A model generated the notes under the pieces. That model did no database searches. It worked only from the letters and a program-made list of their open reading frames with translations, and was not told where the DNA came from. From Bugula neritina (Eukaryota > Bryozoa > Gymnolaemata > Cheilostomatida > Bugulidae), in contig OZ037765.1 of NCBI GenBank assembly GCA_964035545.1, positions 13,574,698 to 13,634,697 on the forward strand: a stretch of DNA of 60,000 bases, given 5' to 3'. The position numbers and the translations under genes are program-made. Position 1 is the first letter of the stretch, and each line of letters opens with the position of its first letter. Below are positions 1-12,499 of the stretch, in pieces.

Positions 1-3000
1 AAAACAGGTAGCTCAGCTATTGTCCAGTAATTAATGTACCGTAAAATTAAAGAATGATTCAGAAAGGGCAAGTTTCTTCTACATTTACTTAGACCAATAC
101 AGTTCAACTAACTACACTCTCCTATAGCCTATTCTAGTCGTGTGCTCCTTCACCAAAATAAACATTTAATATCAAAGTTTTGTTTTCTCAAGCAATATTG
201 ATAATTTACAGCAATTAAAACAGTTTATGCATTGTAAATGTTTTACTCAGAAATTAATAATAATAAATCAGCAGCACAAATAAGCAACCATGCTTGTTAC
301 AATAACAAATTACTGCATAGGCTACAGTAGTAACCCAGTCAGCATAATGGAGATTTTAGGTTGGCATAGAAAAGTTTATTATTGTTTGATTGATTGTGTT
401 GATCAGTCAGAAGCTAATGTATTTATAACAAGAATCAAAAGTATGTTCAATTTTTCTGGTCCACTACCACTTTTTGCTTTATACTACCATATTACTTCGA
501 AACCCATTTTGTTTTTATTGAACATTTTGCTGTTACAATAACTACTTTAGTTTATCAGATTATTTAGATAGTAATACAAACAAAGTAAACTAAAATTATT
601 TAGATCTCGTTTATTACTGCATGTCAGAAACTGCAGCATAAAGGTTATTATGGGTTTAATTAGAAAACACAGCGGGAAGTGCATAACAAGTCAGCACTAG
701 TTTATGAATTCGCTGCCGCTCAAAATAAGCCAAATGAGACTAATTATTGCTAAAATTTGCACTATATGGCATTTGATTGAATATGTATAAAATATACTGG
801 CACATGAGCAATTTCATGCAATAATCTGGGCAGATACATATTTATGCAACATGACAAGAGTGGTTTGAGTTTTCTGAGAAATGCTGATTTTTGCTAGTTC
901 TCACCTCTCTGGTCTATATAATATGAAGTCGCGTGATGTGGTGTAACAATCACGTTATTACCTCATATAACATTAGAGAGCATCCAATAGCCTGAAATAC
1001 TAGCCTTCTGGTGGAGCAGAATACAGCAGTTACTGAAAAAGTTGCTGCTAATTATTTTGAAATTATTTCTCTTTTATTACATAATAATGATATTGCAAGC
1101 TGTAATTTATTACCTCTTATCAAGAATTTAAATCAACAATGATGAGTTTGAAATTATGAGAACAAGACAAGAGACAGATGGATGAGATGAAAGTTTGCGG
1201 CTGTTGAAATGTAAGGGAACCATTGGCTGCTGGGTGATAATAGATATCTTATACACACAAGTATCTGGCAGATTAATTAGTGGTGTAGAGTGTGAGGTTG
1301 GTTGAGATCTACAGGTGTACCAGTAATTACTCACCACACTGCTTATTAGATTAGCTTTTCACAGTCTCACAAATTATCTCTCAAATTTCTGTCACTCTAC
1401 AAAAACTCTCAACCAATCATTTGATAGGCCAAGAAGATATTTTGCACTAACTCATTTAATAAAAAACTGGTGGGGTGTCAAAAATAAATTGAGGGTTATA
1501 TTATTTGCATGCTAAACTCTCTCCAATAACTACAATACTAACTCATCTTGTCTTAGGACTATTGGCATTTGCTATACATTGTCTTGTATCATTGTTGACA
1601 GCCAGTAAGTGCTCTGAGCATCTTACAAACTCTATAAGTGTGATTATTTAAATTTATCAGCCTATGATTATATATGGATACTCTTCTTATTCTTAAGCAT
1701 AGTCTTTTTGTGGCTATGCTCTATGGAGGGTGGCTATAACTAGTTATCTACAACTGTAGGACCATGATGCACGGGTCTATATACAGCTGTTACAACGTGT
1801 TGGCAATTTTCGACAGCCATGCAATTAGAATAAACAGATGAAACTCTTGCTGCTAATTATGTAACACCTTAAGTTTCAAATGCGGTACAGATATGCCTGG
1901 CACAGTAAAAGCTAGCTGGCCACAAGAGAAGAAAAGTCATTCTTTGATGCATCTGCTTTGGACTAAATTTTAAGGTTTATTTAAATAATTTTACTCAGTT
2001 TAAAAATTATTGAGAGTAGTGCTTTTGTGAAGAAACTCCAAGTGTTATTTTGAGTATTGCTAATAAACAGATACAAATCTAAATGTCATATAGAAGTTAC
2101 CGAAAAGTTACTTAAACATTTCTGAACATAAGAACATGTAATTAATCAAATTTGATCTAATGCAGTACAATCCATGGACAGCAACATAAATTGTTTTCTG
2201 ATAGCATTGAAAAAATGTCACATATAAATACTAATGTACTTGTATATGGTGCAACACATTTTTCGTCTTTCCTATAATGTTATAGGTTAAATTTCTTGAA
2301 AACTTGCAAAAAAGTCAACGAATCTATAAAATATTTTAATTCAAAGTAAAACAATGCAATACTTTTTACAAATTCATATTGAAAAATTTGCAAAGCTTTA
2401 ATATGAAACCAAGTTAAACATTAGGTACTAGAAGTTACGAATAACAAAATAACCACATATAATTTGTGTAGGTTATTTATCAAAAATAATATTGTACATT
2501 ATATTAGTTCTAGTATGGCTTCACAACTATAGTTGAAAAATGCTAAAATATAATTAATATTAAGTAACATTCATAATTATCATGTTTTATATTTCATAAT
2601 TGGATATACTAAAATAAGTGTACAGGGGTTATACCGAGAAACTTGTACACATGAAACTGTGTAGTTGACATCAAATGTGTTAAAAATCCACCATAAATTG
2701 TGATAGATATGCTGCAGTATTTTTTATTATTTATACTTTCAATAAAAAAATATCTCAAGAATGCATTATGGAATATCAATTTTGTTGCATGTAAGTAGGT
2801 GATTTGCTAAACTAAAAGAGTGTGCTTTAGGCCAGTGGCCTACACTATTATAGGCAGCATAAGGACATTCAGGAAAATATCAACAGACTGAGATAAAAAT
2901 AGCTGTGACCAAAAGTCTCTTCATTCTTTCTGTCTAAAAGCCAAAAGGCAAACCAAAGGATGTAGCCATGCTGTCAGTGAAGTTCTGTTTGTTGTTATTG

Positions 3001-4404
3001 AAGCTTATTTGAGTGGTGAGGAAATCATGGTTTGGCAGTCAGCAACTGCAAAAACTTAAAAGTAATTTGTGGTGAAGTAATGGCTAAACTACCTTTGGTT
3101 ATGTTGACATAATGGCTATTACCATGAGGCACTCTTATTACCTAATATTAGGTATGCTGGTGGTAGCTGCAGCCATAATGACTGCCATGGCGCCTTTTAG
3201 TATTCCCATATTTCCTGCAGTGACATTTGATAACACTTAAAAATTTGACCTGCAACCCTGGAATCACCAACTGGTGGTGCAAACTCCCTCAAATGACGAA
3301 TCTCCATACCATCAACATTATTATTAAACCATCATGAGAATAAAAGTGGTGACTTTATTTTAGCAGATCTTGACTGGGTTTTGGAAAAATAGGTGTTTGG
3401 CCTAGAATATCAGAATACAGAATTATGGTGCTATACTTTGCTACAAAATTTAGAGTTTTTTTCAATTAAAAAATTTAGGATAACCATTTATGATGCACAA
3501 TTTTTGACATTTTGTCATTTTAGTTAAAACATCAAAGTATTATTTAAATGGCATTGCATGCACTACAAAGTCAAAACTTTCTGTTATAAGCCTAAAATAT
3601 AACTATAATATAGAAATTATATATTTTTACCACAATTGTGACATTTTTAGTGTGCAAAAGTATACTAGGACTATGAACTATTTCCAATGTTAAATATGAC
3701 CAGATTTCTTTTCAACAACGCCTGTTGGTGATGCAATAAGCCAGTCTTGGAGTAAAAGTAAATAAAGATAAAACTGAAATTAAAATTTTTATAATCTAAT
3801 GTGACTATCGTATACAAAAAATTTGTAATTTTAGGCTATTTCACAGCTGCAAAAATTATCATCCCTTTTTTGTATATTATGAGGTAAATTCAATTATTAT
3901 GGAGAACAAAGAAGCACTTTTTTAAATTGGGGGTAGATTTTTTATAGCTTAACATAGCTCTTTAGTTTGTTAACTTCCTACTCTTCTAATTTTTACAAAT
4001 AAATTTTACAAATATTTAGAAGTTGAGTTCAATATGTGCAACTATGGTTTATTGTAGTATTATCTTCTTTATTGGATTTATGAATTCTTAAGGTGTGGGA
4101 GTTGTGAACCCAAGTTTGAAAACTGTAAGCAAGTATTCTTGCAGCATTTCCTTACAAATTGAATTTTGAAAACTTTTGGTTGCTAGTTTCAATGAAGTTA
4201 TAACATTTTGGCTAAAAAAATTTATAATATTCAACATGATGCAAAATTTAATGACTCTGTATATTAACGTATCTGTAATGATTATCTACTAATTACCTAT
4301 AATAATTTTTCATAGGCATGTAGAATAACCAGTAGGCTACTGCGTGGGACCAACATTAAATGCAACTATGCAGTAAGACAAATTATATATGATAATACAA
4401 TGGC
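1..4404. other. Gene-poor AT-rich spacer
   Basis: I found no exon-like open frame with convincing splice sites, no RNA gene and no recognisable transposon here. The open frames in this stretch are shorter than 100 codons, AT-driven and resemble no protein family I know. The right part probably runs into the 3' end of the minus-strand SMIM14 gene. Confidence 0.6.
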
Positions 4405-4410
4405 TTTATT
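4405..4410 (-). terminator. Candidate SMIM14 poly(A) signal
   Basis: The minus strand reads AATAAA here in the context CAATAAAGCC, about 0.8 kb downstream of the SMIM14 stop codon. It is a plausible cleavage signal that would give an ~800-nt 3' UTR. This is inferred from the hexamer alone; other AATAAA-like hexamers exist in such AT-rich DNA. Confidence 0.35.
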
Positions 4411-5219
4411 GACAAAATATGACATTCATGAAGTATGATAGAGGCAAAGCCTCAGCAGAACACCAAAAAGCACATATCAAAGAAAAGGTAACTCCAAAAA
4501 TAAAAACCACACAAACCTCTGTTTTATGGTTATAAGGTTTATAATACATCATACAAGTGTTATTTAGACCAACAGCCAAATACTTTAAAAACCCTATTTT
4601 TTACCCTTTTTGCTATACTTGCTTGAGTTCAGCAAGGTAACCAATATGTGAGAAAATTTTAGCACTTATGATCTAGGCACATACCATGAGCTAGAATTAA
4701 GAATGGAATGGAAAAACTGTATTATACTGGTGTGTAAATGATTTGGTTACACAAAGAACTTTTACAAGCAGACTGCATGTACAGCAACAATGAAAGACAC
4801 ACATTTAACAAAAAAGACACAGGTGAGACGAGCACTTTATAATTAGAATTTTAAGTCAATAAAGCAACCTGGTTCATTGTATTATTACAAAATGATGTTT
4901 CACATTGTTGAAGCACATTTACAACTTGTTTGCCTACAAATGCTGATCAATGGGAAAATAGAGCATGTGTTACTGTAACTGTATCTCCATTATAGAGTGC
5001 AGTTTGCATTGAAGATTTTATCTTTCAGCTCCAACAATGCTTATTGACTTTTAACAAAAAGAAAATAAAATTAACATGTCTAAAGTAATTATAGGCCATG
5101 TAAAAATTAGTCAAGACAATAAAATTGTTGATGTATTATGTTGAACGAATAAATATTTTTTTAAAACATGTACGGATAGTATATTTATGATATAAATCAG
5201 AGTTCAATGTAGAGAATAT

Positions 5220-8200
5220 CTAGTTGACTGCAGGGGGTGCAGGAGGTCCTCTGCTCCCACCATTCTACAAGTAACACATTCTCATTACAAACAATATATA
5301 CAAAATTGGCAGGACTTAATTTGTTGGTGCAAATCTACAAATGCACAGGGTACCAATAAACTCTCTAGTCCTTCAGAATATAGTCTGAGATATAAACACC
5401 AGGTTGAGAAACTTTTAGATAAAAACTTTACGAATTATACAACGGTTTATCAAAACATGATGTTACAATATCTACAGAACCAGCATGATATAGCAAAGTA
5501 CAGAATATACTAAACTTCCCAGAGATATTTGGTCTACTGAAGACATGACTGGGTTACATAAATTATACGGGTTGAGAGAAGTTTTAACATACATATAGTC
5601 TAGGCAATACAATTAAATTTAGCTGTAAAGAAGCTCAAGTCTACAATGAGCTAATTGACAGACATGTATTCTAACTCTATGCTCTGTCGTCTTTATAACA
5701 TTCGCACTCTCAAATTTACCAATAAGTGATTTCAGTAACAAAATTGGAAAATATATTTGACATCGTGCTCTTTAAATGTCTTTAGGTTTCCTTTGATTAC
5801 CATCAAAACAGTAACTTTATACTTGAATAGAGCGGCAACCAAAATAAATTTCTCAACTATAATGGTGTTTAGGTTTTATTTAAAAAAACTCTCCCCAAAG
5901 AAATAGAGTCGAACCTTACAAAATTTGTTACCTTACAACTTTAGAACTTCTATACTATAATATTGAACTAGATCTAATCTTTCGTATAGAAACACATGGT
6001 GAGTGAATGAAATTTATCTACAGAGAGCATTATTCACTACCAAATTAGGGATCATCGGGATCATGTGCCTAACATTAGAAAAGATAAATTATTATTGAGG
6101 AAATGCAACGTCATAATTAACTTATTAAGGTGACAACTCTAACTTGATAACTTGTAATTTTTGCAATACAAGTGTAGAGCAGCATTAAATACAAATCACT
6201 TATTTTTCGCCAATTTCAGCAGCAGACTTAGTTAGCTAGCGTCTGGTGTGGTCACCTTATTTTCACCATTATATCCTTTCAGTGTTATGAACAACACTAA
6301 ACAGTAAACTCAAATAAAAGTGCCTAAAAACTAATTAGCCAAATTGCATATCAACTTGAAGGAATTTGCTACTAGCTGCCTATAAAATTGTTGACAGCAC
6401 CCCTAGAACAACCCAGGCTTAGCAAGAAAATTGCCGAAATTAGTAATTGCCTGTCATCAGTGTCATAGAGTTACAAAGTCATCACACAGTTATAATAAAT
6501 AATATTAATTAATGAGCCATGACTTTAGTGAACTCCAAATGGGTTAATAAAACAATTTCAACACATGCATTATAGCAAACATAACGAAGCCAGTATCATG
6601 ATAGTGCTAGTATTCGTATACATACATTGCCCTGGTGTCCTTTAGCATCAGTTTGCTGCCTCATGGAGGCTGGTCGAAACAGAAAGAGAACGGCAGCAAT
6701 GAGCAACCAGGCCACCATAATCATCATAAGCGTAGAGTTGGAGCCATCTGTGGCAGCATCAGGCTGTAATCCCAACGCTAAACACAAATCAACATAACCG
6801 ATCTTCAAACATATTATACAGGATTTTGCTATGGGTACAAATATTCTCAATTAAATTCATCTCCATAAACAGACATCTACAGGCAGAAAATCTTGACAGG
6901 ATTTTAATCTTTTTCAGGGAAAATGTCAGGGGAATACAATTCTTATAAGGAATTTTATTAGCAGTCAATTTGGGTACTTCAAGTGATTTTGAAAAAACCA
7001 CAAGTTTGTAAAAAGTTTCAACTTGTACAAATTACACTAAAACATACAGCATTAAGCACTTTAAGTTTGCTAACCTCAGCAAAATTACTGCTGCATATAA
7101 AATAGTACTGTGTTGCTATAACCAAAAACATTTAGTACTATTTTAAATTGCTTTGCTCAACATTGGCGTAAAATGGTAGTGAAAATTTAGAGTTAGTAGT
7201 GGCATATAGTTTAGTGTAAAAGAAAAGTGCATTAGAATTAGAGAGCTAGTACATAAAATTGCATAACCATACATAATTGCCAAATTTGGGTTCCCTGTTG
7301 CTGATAACACACCATAATTGTGAATTTTTCACATAACCGAAAGACTTAACTTGCCCTTTCTAAACCTCCATAAGTTTACAATAATTTTAATGGCTTGGGC
7401 AAGCGCTTTCTACCAGCTCTAAGGCATAACAGGGTACTATGTACTCAAAGTGTACTGCAACATTCTATCTACAGTTACCAGCTGTTGCCAGGCTAATAAA
7501 ACTTAAATAACTTACGGCTGGTGAGACACTCATTATCTGTGCAGGCATCCTGGGAATTTCGCAGCTGTTGAAGTAGTATAAAACATTTTATATTAGTTTA
7601 TTATTAGCAATGTTTAAATAAACTTATATAATCAAATTACAATTTCTTGTTTTAAAAAAATAAAAAAAATATAAAAGTCAACAGAACTTTAGGGTAAATT
7701 TCAGCTACACTGAAACATGGAATACTGGCTATTTTAATAACCAGTCTTTCATTGTAAAATTCATACAATACATAAAAAAATGCAGCAATTTACAAGTACA
7801 TGTTTGAGTACGTAGTAATAATCCCTTTTAATAGCAACATTATTTACCACTGCTTTATTTCTCAAACTTTCAGGAGCTCACCAAAACAATTGAGCATTCA
7901 GGTCTCGAGATATGTGCAGAAAGAGAAAAATTTCAATAGCTTAGGTTTTTTAAATGTCTGCGTTTTGATTTAAGGTGAAAGTTGAAATTAAGAACACAAC
8001 TTCTTTCAACATATTTTTCATCTATAGGCTAGACTTTTCCAGAATTTTCATTACTGCACTTATTTCAGTTTTCTGAACTTCAAATTGAAATTACTATTCA
8101 TTTCAAATTGGGAAACAGAAGAATGTGAGTTTAGCTTCACCTTGAGAACGAGCATATCAATTTAGATCACAATAAAAAATTGCAAAAATAACCCCTAAAT

Positions 8201-8374
8201 AACTGTAACCCGCAACTACTTGTTTAAATTTCTCATGAAATTTAAGGCTAATTACTAATATTAATAAGATATATAGTGGTATGATATATTTAAGCGTTTA
8301 CTTACCATATTTATCAGCCTCCGCATGGCATGTTCATGACTCCACACACATTCACATGGATCTAAGTCACTCAT
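5220..8374 (-). CDS. SMIM14: SMIM14-like small membrane protein, 4 coding exons
   Basis: Coding exons on the minus strand are 8306-8374, 7516-7564, 6626-6777 and 5220-5264. They join in frame (phases 0, 1, 0) with GTAAGT, GTAAGT and GTATGT donors to give 104 residues; the human protein has about 99. Exon 1 encodes MSDLDPCECVWSHEHAMRRL, close to the conserved N-terminus of SMIM14. Exon 2 adds the LRNSQDACTDNEC stretch, which matches the conserved cysteine-bearing segment. Exon 3 carries one membrane span at about residues 56-73 followed by FRP. Exon 4 ends in the proline-rich GPPAPPAVN, like the vertebrate PPAPPVD tail. SMIM14 is a small single-pass membrane protein, reported in the ER, whose biochemical role is poorly known. 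The gene looks intact. The 5' UTR and promoter lie upstream of 8,374 but I could not place them. The homology is clear from motif order, so confidence is high. Confidence 0.93.
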
Positions 8375-11300
8375 TTTCAATACACAGCGAGTTGATACCT
8401 GTACACAGCAGAGTTGGCAATGTCAACATACAAGATGAAGGAACAAGGATATGACTGACTGGAAAATAAAAACTCTTTTTACAATATATGGAATTCAGAA
8501 AAAAGAAAAGAACATTACATAACAACAAATGCATTTCCATTGTGTATATCCACAAGCTATAATTTACACAGACAAAGAAAATAATACAACAAAACAGATT
8601 ACTCTGATAACTAATGCTGTTGGTTCACTTTCCATTAAGAAGAAAGAACTTATTTGAAGAGACTCACTGGTTTGTTTCTAAATGGATAAATTAAACCTAC
8701 ATTTATCCTGATAAATGAGCCATAGCATAACTAAGCCATTCCTGCTGGCATTGAAATGCTACTAGTAACAACTGGTTATTAGCTATGCTACGTGTATTTT
8801 ACTGATAGGCTAAACTGCTATACATATAATTATTACAGAAAATATTACGTGTCGCTAACATCTATTATTATTGTGTTAGCAACCACAGTTAATATTTAAT
8901 AATGCAGCAGTTGAAGCTTTGTATGGCATTGTTATTTTAGTTAACTCAATAAACAGCAGACAATTTATGGCCATATTTCAGTAGCATAGTAAAAGATGCA
9001 CAAAAATGTGATTATTTTTAAAGGCATAGCAGATAGATGTTGGCAGATGGTGATTCAAGTTGATAAATACATAATTATCGTTATGGGAACTTTTTGTATC
9101 TTTGAGTGTAATCATAATGCAAATATAAAACTAAAAACATAACATGAAATTTATTTTGTTTATTTCAGTTTTAAGTTCAAATTTATCAGCACCAATATGA
9201 ATATTTACATTAAGCAGTTATCTAATCACAGAAAATGTTAATTATATAATTTAATCAATAATATTGGCTAGGATATCAAAATGAATTTGAGTTGAGTTTG
9301 CTTGGCCATAGCAAAATGCAATAGTAATTATTCAATAATATATGACGAGCTAAAATAATTTTAAACCTAAATACAATATTGCATTTTCAACCCACAAACC
9401 CAACAACACATAAAAAGGCATCTTTAAGAGGTCTAAAGTCTAAACAACAACACAAACAACAACACAAAAAAGAAACTGAGCTAGATTTGTGAAAACTTAT
9501 TAGATCATTTAGCCTTTGAGAACATCTTTGGCACCTGATTGCAATATCACTGTCATGCTGCTAAAGCTGATAAATTTATCACAAGAATAGGTGAACAAAA
9601 CTATTATAAATATCAATTTCGTTAAGTATGCAGTGTATAATGTGTTCAGGTTGTAGCTAATATACTTTTGCATAATTGCAACCAGTCAGCTATACTTCAA
9701 ATCCTACAGCACTGACAATGATTTAAACATTCTGAAATTATATTATAGTAAGTCGTTTGCATAAACCTCTAGAGATGTATATACTATACAATAAATATAT
9801 CTGTTCTGTACTGACACGTCCAAAACTTGTCTGAGGCAGTAGAGTAGGAAATATGATGAAGTTTTAAATATATTTCATCCAGCCATGTTGATTTTTTTAA
9901 CTGTCCAACAAGTTTGTTAATGCACTCTTGATTTTCTTGACTCAATTTACTACTACATTGTATACATGCTACACCAAATCAGGACATGGCTGTAAACGGT
10001 GACCATTATATACATGCTACTAAGGTGCATTGCTGGTTATATTTTTTAACGTAGATTAAAGCCGAAACTACTTTCAATTTTTATTTTAATTTTTTTGTAT
10101 AACTTTTATAAACATTAAATCTTGTAAGTGCGGAATTGATCAAACATCTTTTAAAAACACAGTATTGATGGAGTTAAATTTGTTCTAATAGTTGTATGCC
10201 CTGTATTTGTTTTATTAGTTGAGGTAATTTGCTAAAAGCTTTAAAAGTTGCGTACTGCCAGTCTACTACTGCTAGGCTGTATCCAATTAAAAACATGCAT
10301 GGCAGTTAGAGGGAAAGTGAACATGATTCAAGGATCAAATATCAACTTAGTAGAACATATCAAATATAAAAGATGGATTTTTACATATATGGTAATTATG
10401 TTGATTGTACCAAACTTAGCATAAATAGATCTAATATAATACTAAACCATTATGATAATTCTTATCTATTATCATACTATAGTTATAAAAAGACTATGTA
10501 TGCCTAGTTGGTTTGAATTTTTATTTTAGTTTAATATTTATATACATCATATTCATTTTGATTTTCACACCTAATTATTTTAATTATTAAACGTTGATGA
10601 TCATGATGTGGTGGAGATACTTATTACCATTATGGTAACAATATCATCTAGTTACTATGTTATAGATTATTCAGACACCACAAATTTTCATTTGTTGGGT
10701 CCGACGAATGCCCAACGAACAATCATCGCACCTCTTTGACACGCCAACTGCAGTAGTAATATATAGTTGCTTAGCAACAGTGCTTTTATTAGTAAAGTTG
10801 TTACTAGCTAAATTTAACCATAGTTGTACGATAACAAATCAACAGTTTTTTGTTAATACAATAATTAAAATCAAATAGGACAAATAGTATATAAATTTAA
10901 ATTATGAGAAATTTTAAATTTATTAGATTAACAAAAGCTGAAATTTATGTTTAACAATAGCTGGACTGCGAAAAGTAAATGAAAATGACACATAAAACTG
11001 ATTGCCATGTTCGTGTTTTTATATCAAACTCAAACTGTTTTTTGTAGCCTTTCACTATTTATTACTTATATTTTTTATTGTCGCTGAATAAAAAAATTAA
11101 ATGCCCTGTTATATAGTATTTTTTTCTATAAAATAACTATTGCTAAGACATTTTTAGCTGAACTAATTATAAAATAAAATAGAATTTGGTAGTGTCTACT
11201 TCAGGTGAAATGATTTAGTAGCATCAATTTTAATTTAACTACATCTTAACTTTTTTTTAAATCACTGCTACTCATTGTACACATCGACTCAGTTGTTTAC

Positions 11301-11640
11301 GTGCATCTTTGTATTCAAGATCAGAAAGATCATACTGATACAGTGCAGCTGGTTAAGCTCTGACAATTTCTATAAAAAAACCCACTGTCATGTAAACTGC
11401 TTGAAATAATTTTAAGATGCTGCTGACTAGCAAAATAATATGTTTCCTACAGATAAATTTTTTTAATTAATTATTAATATTACTAAAATGTTGATTATTT
11501 AATTTAGTTACAAACAATGCCGCTTAAGCAACTTGTTTAGCATGCGAATTATATGCTCGCACATTTTGCTTTTTGAAATAAGCCAATGGAGTGCAATCAT
11601 AAAATTTGCCAGCTGAAACCTAGCTGAGTAGGGTTCCAAA
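8375..11640. other. Intergenic spacer upstream of SMIM14
   Basis: AT-rich DNA with no supported exon. It should contain the SMIM14 5' UTR and promoter; a slightly CpG-richer patch near 10,690-10,760 is the only local compositional change I noticed. No RNA gene or transposon was recognised. Confidence 0.5.
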
Positions 11641-11657
11641 GAATTTTTGAAAAGTCG

Positions 11658-11765
11658 ATCACGTGATCCAAAACGAACAAACTCCTCTACTGTCAGACCA
11701 CTAAAAGGACGCGAGTTTGACGCAATACACACATTGGTCTAATCACGTGATCCAAAACGAACAAA
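11658..11765. repeat. Paired 24-bp direct repeat with palindromic E-box
   Basis: Identical 24-bp sequences occupy 11658-11681 and 11742-11765, start to start 84 bp. Each begins with the perfect palindrome ATCACGTGAT, which contains the CACGTG E-box, and continues CCAAAACGAACAAA. CACGTG is the classic binding site of Myc/Max, USF and related bHLH factors. Whether these sites are bound, or are part of an old transposon end, cannot be told from sequence alone. Confidence 0.6.
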
Positions 11766-11895
11766 ATTTGCATTCGTCGAACCATCATGGCCCGCTATTC
11801 GTCCAATTCGTTGATCGTCTGAATAAGCTATTAGTTGTTTATTTACTTTTAGTATCATCCTTATGACTTGCAGTTGCTCAGTTTTAAATATTGAT

Positions 11896-12335
11896 AGTAC
11901 ACTACTACTACCACTACTAACGCCACTACTATTACTACCACTACTACTAGTATTAGCAGCAGCAGCTGCACCCCTACTACCACTACCTCACCACAACCAC
12001 CACCCCCCACCACTATTAATACTACTAATAGTGTTAATACTTATTAGCTATTATAGTATTATTGTTTTTGTTGCCTGCATCTAATTATTCAAGATGACTT
12101 CCACTTTCATAAAAAACATACATAATTATAGTAAATATCAATATGATTATTATTAAAACGCTAAATCTTTGCAAGCACTATACTTATACTTATAGTATGA
12201 TACTAATACTATGTATTAGACAGTTATACGCAGCCTTTGATAATGATTAATCACAATAAATATAATGGTGATGATACTAATACTACCACCAATAGCTCTA
12301 GTATTACTATTACTATTACTATTAGACTCAGTAAT
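11896..12335. repeat. ACT/TAC trinucleotide-rich low-complexity DNA
   Basis: Two runs of impure trinucleotide repeat (CTACTACCACTACTA types at about 11,896-12,060, ACTATTACT types at about 12,260-12,335) are separated by ordinary AT-rich DNA. Open frames crossing them give Leu/Pro- or Thr/Ser/Ile-rich peptides that are repeat artefacts. Confidence 0.75.
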
Positions 12336-12499
12336 ACATCATTCATTTTCAATCGTATTCCTCAAAATTTGAACTCACATTACCATTTAATTTTTATTTC
12401 AAAATTAGTTTTTACCTCTGATTACCTCTGATGAGGTAGAACGCTCTTGACCATCATATGACGTTAGTAGAGCGCCTCATGTGTGTGACAGTGAGTGTT

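Noticed and set aside
290-541. 83-codon plus-strand open frame
   Set aside because: Isolated, AT-driven composition, no splice context or family resemblance.
8367-8555. 62-codon minus-strand open frame overlapping the SMIM14 start
   Set aside because: Different frame from the SMIM14 exon, with no homology; it covers the 5' UTR.
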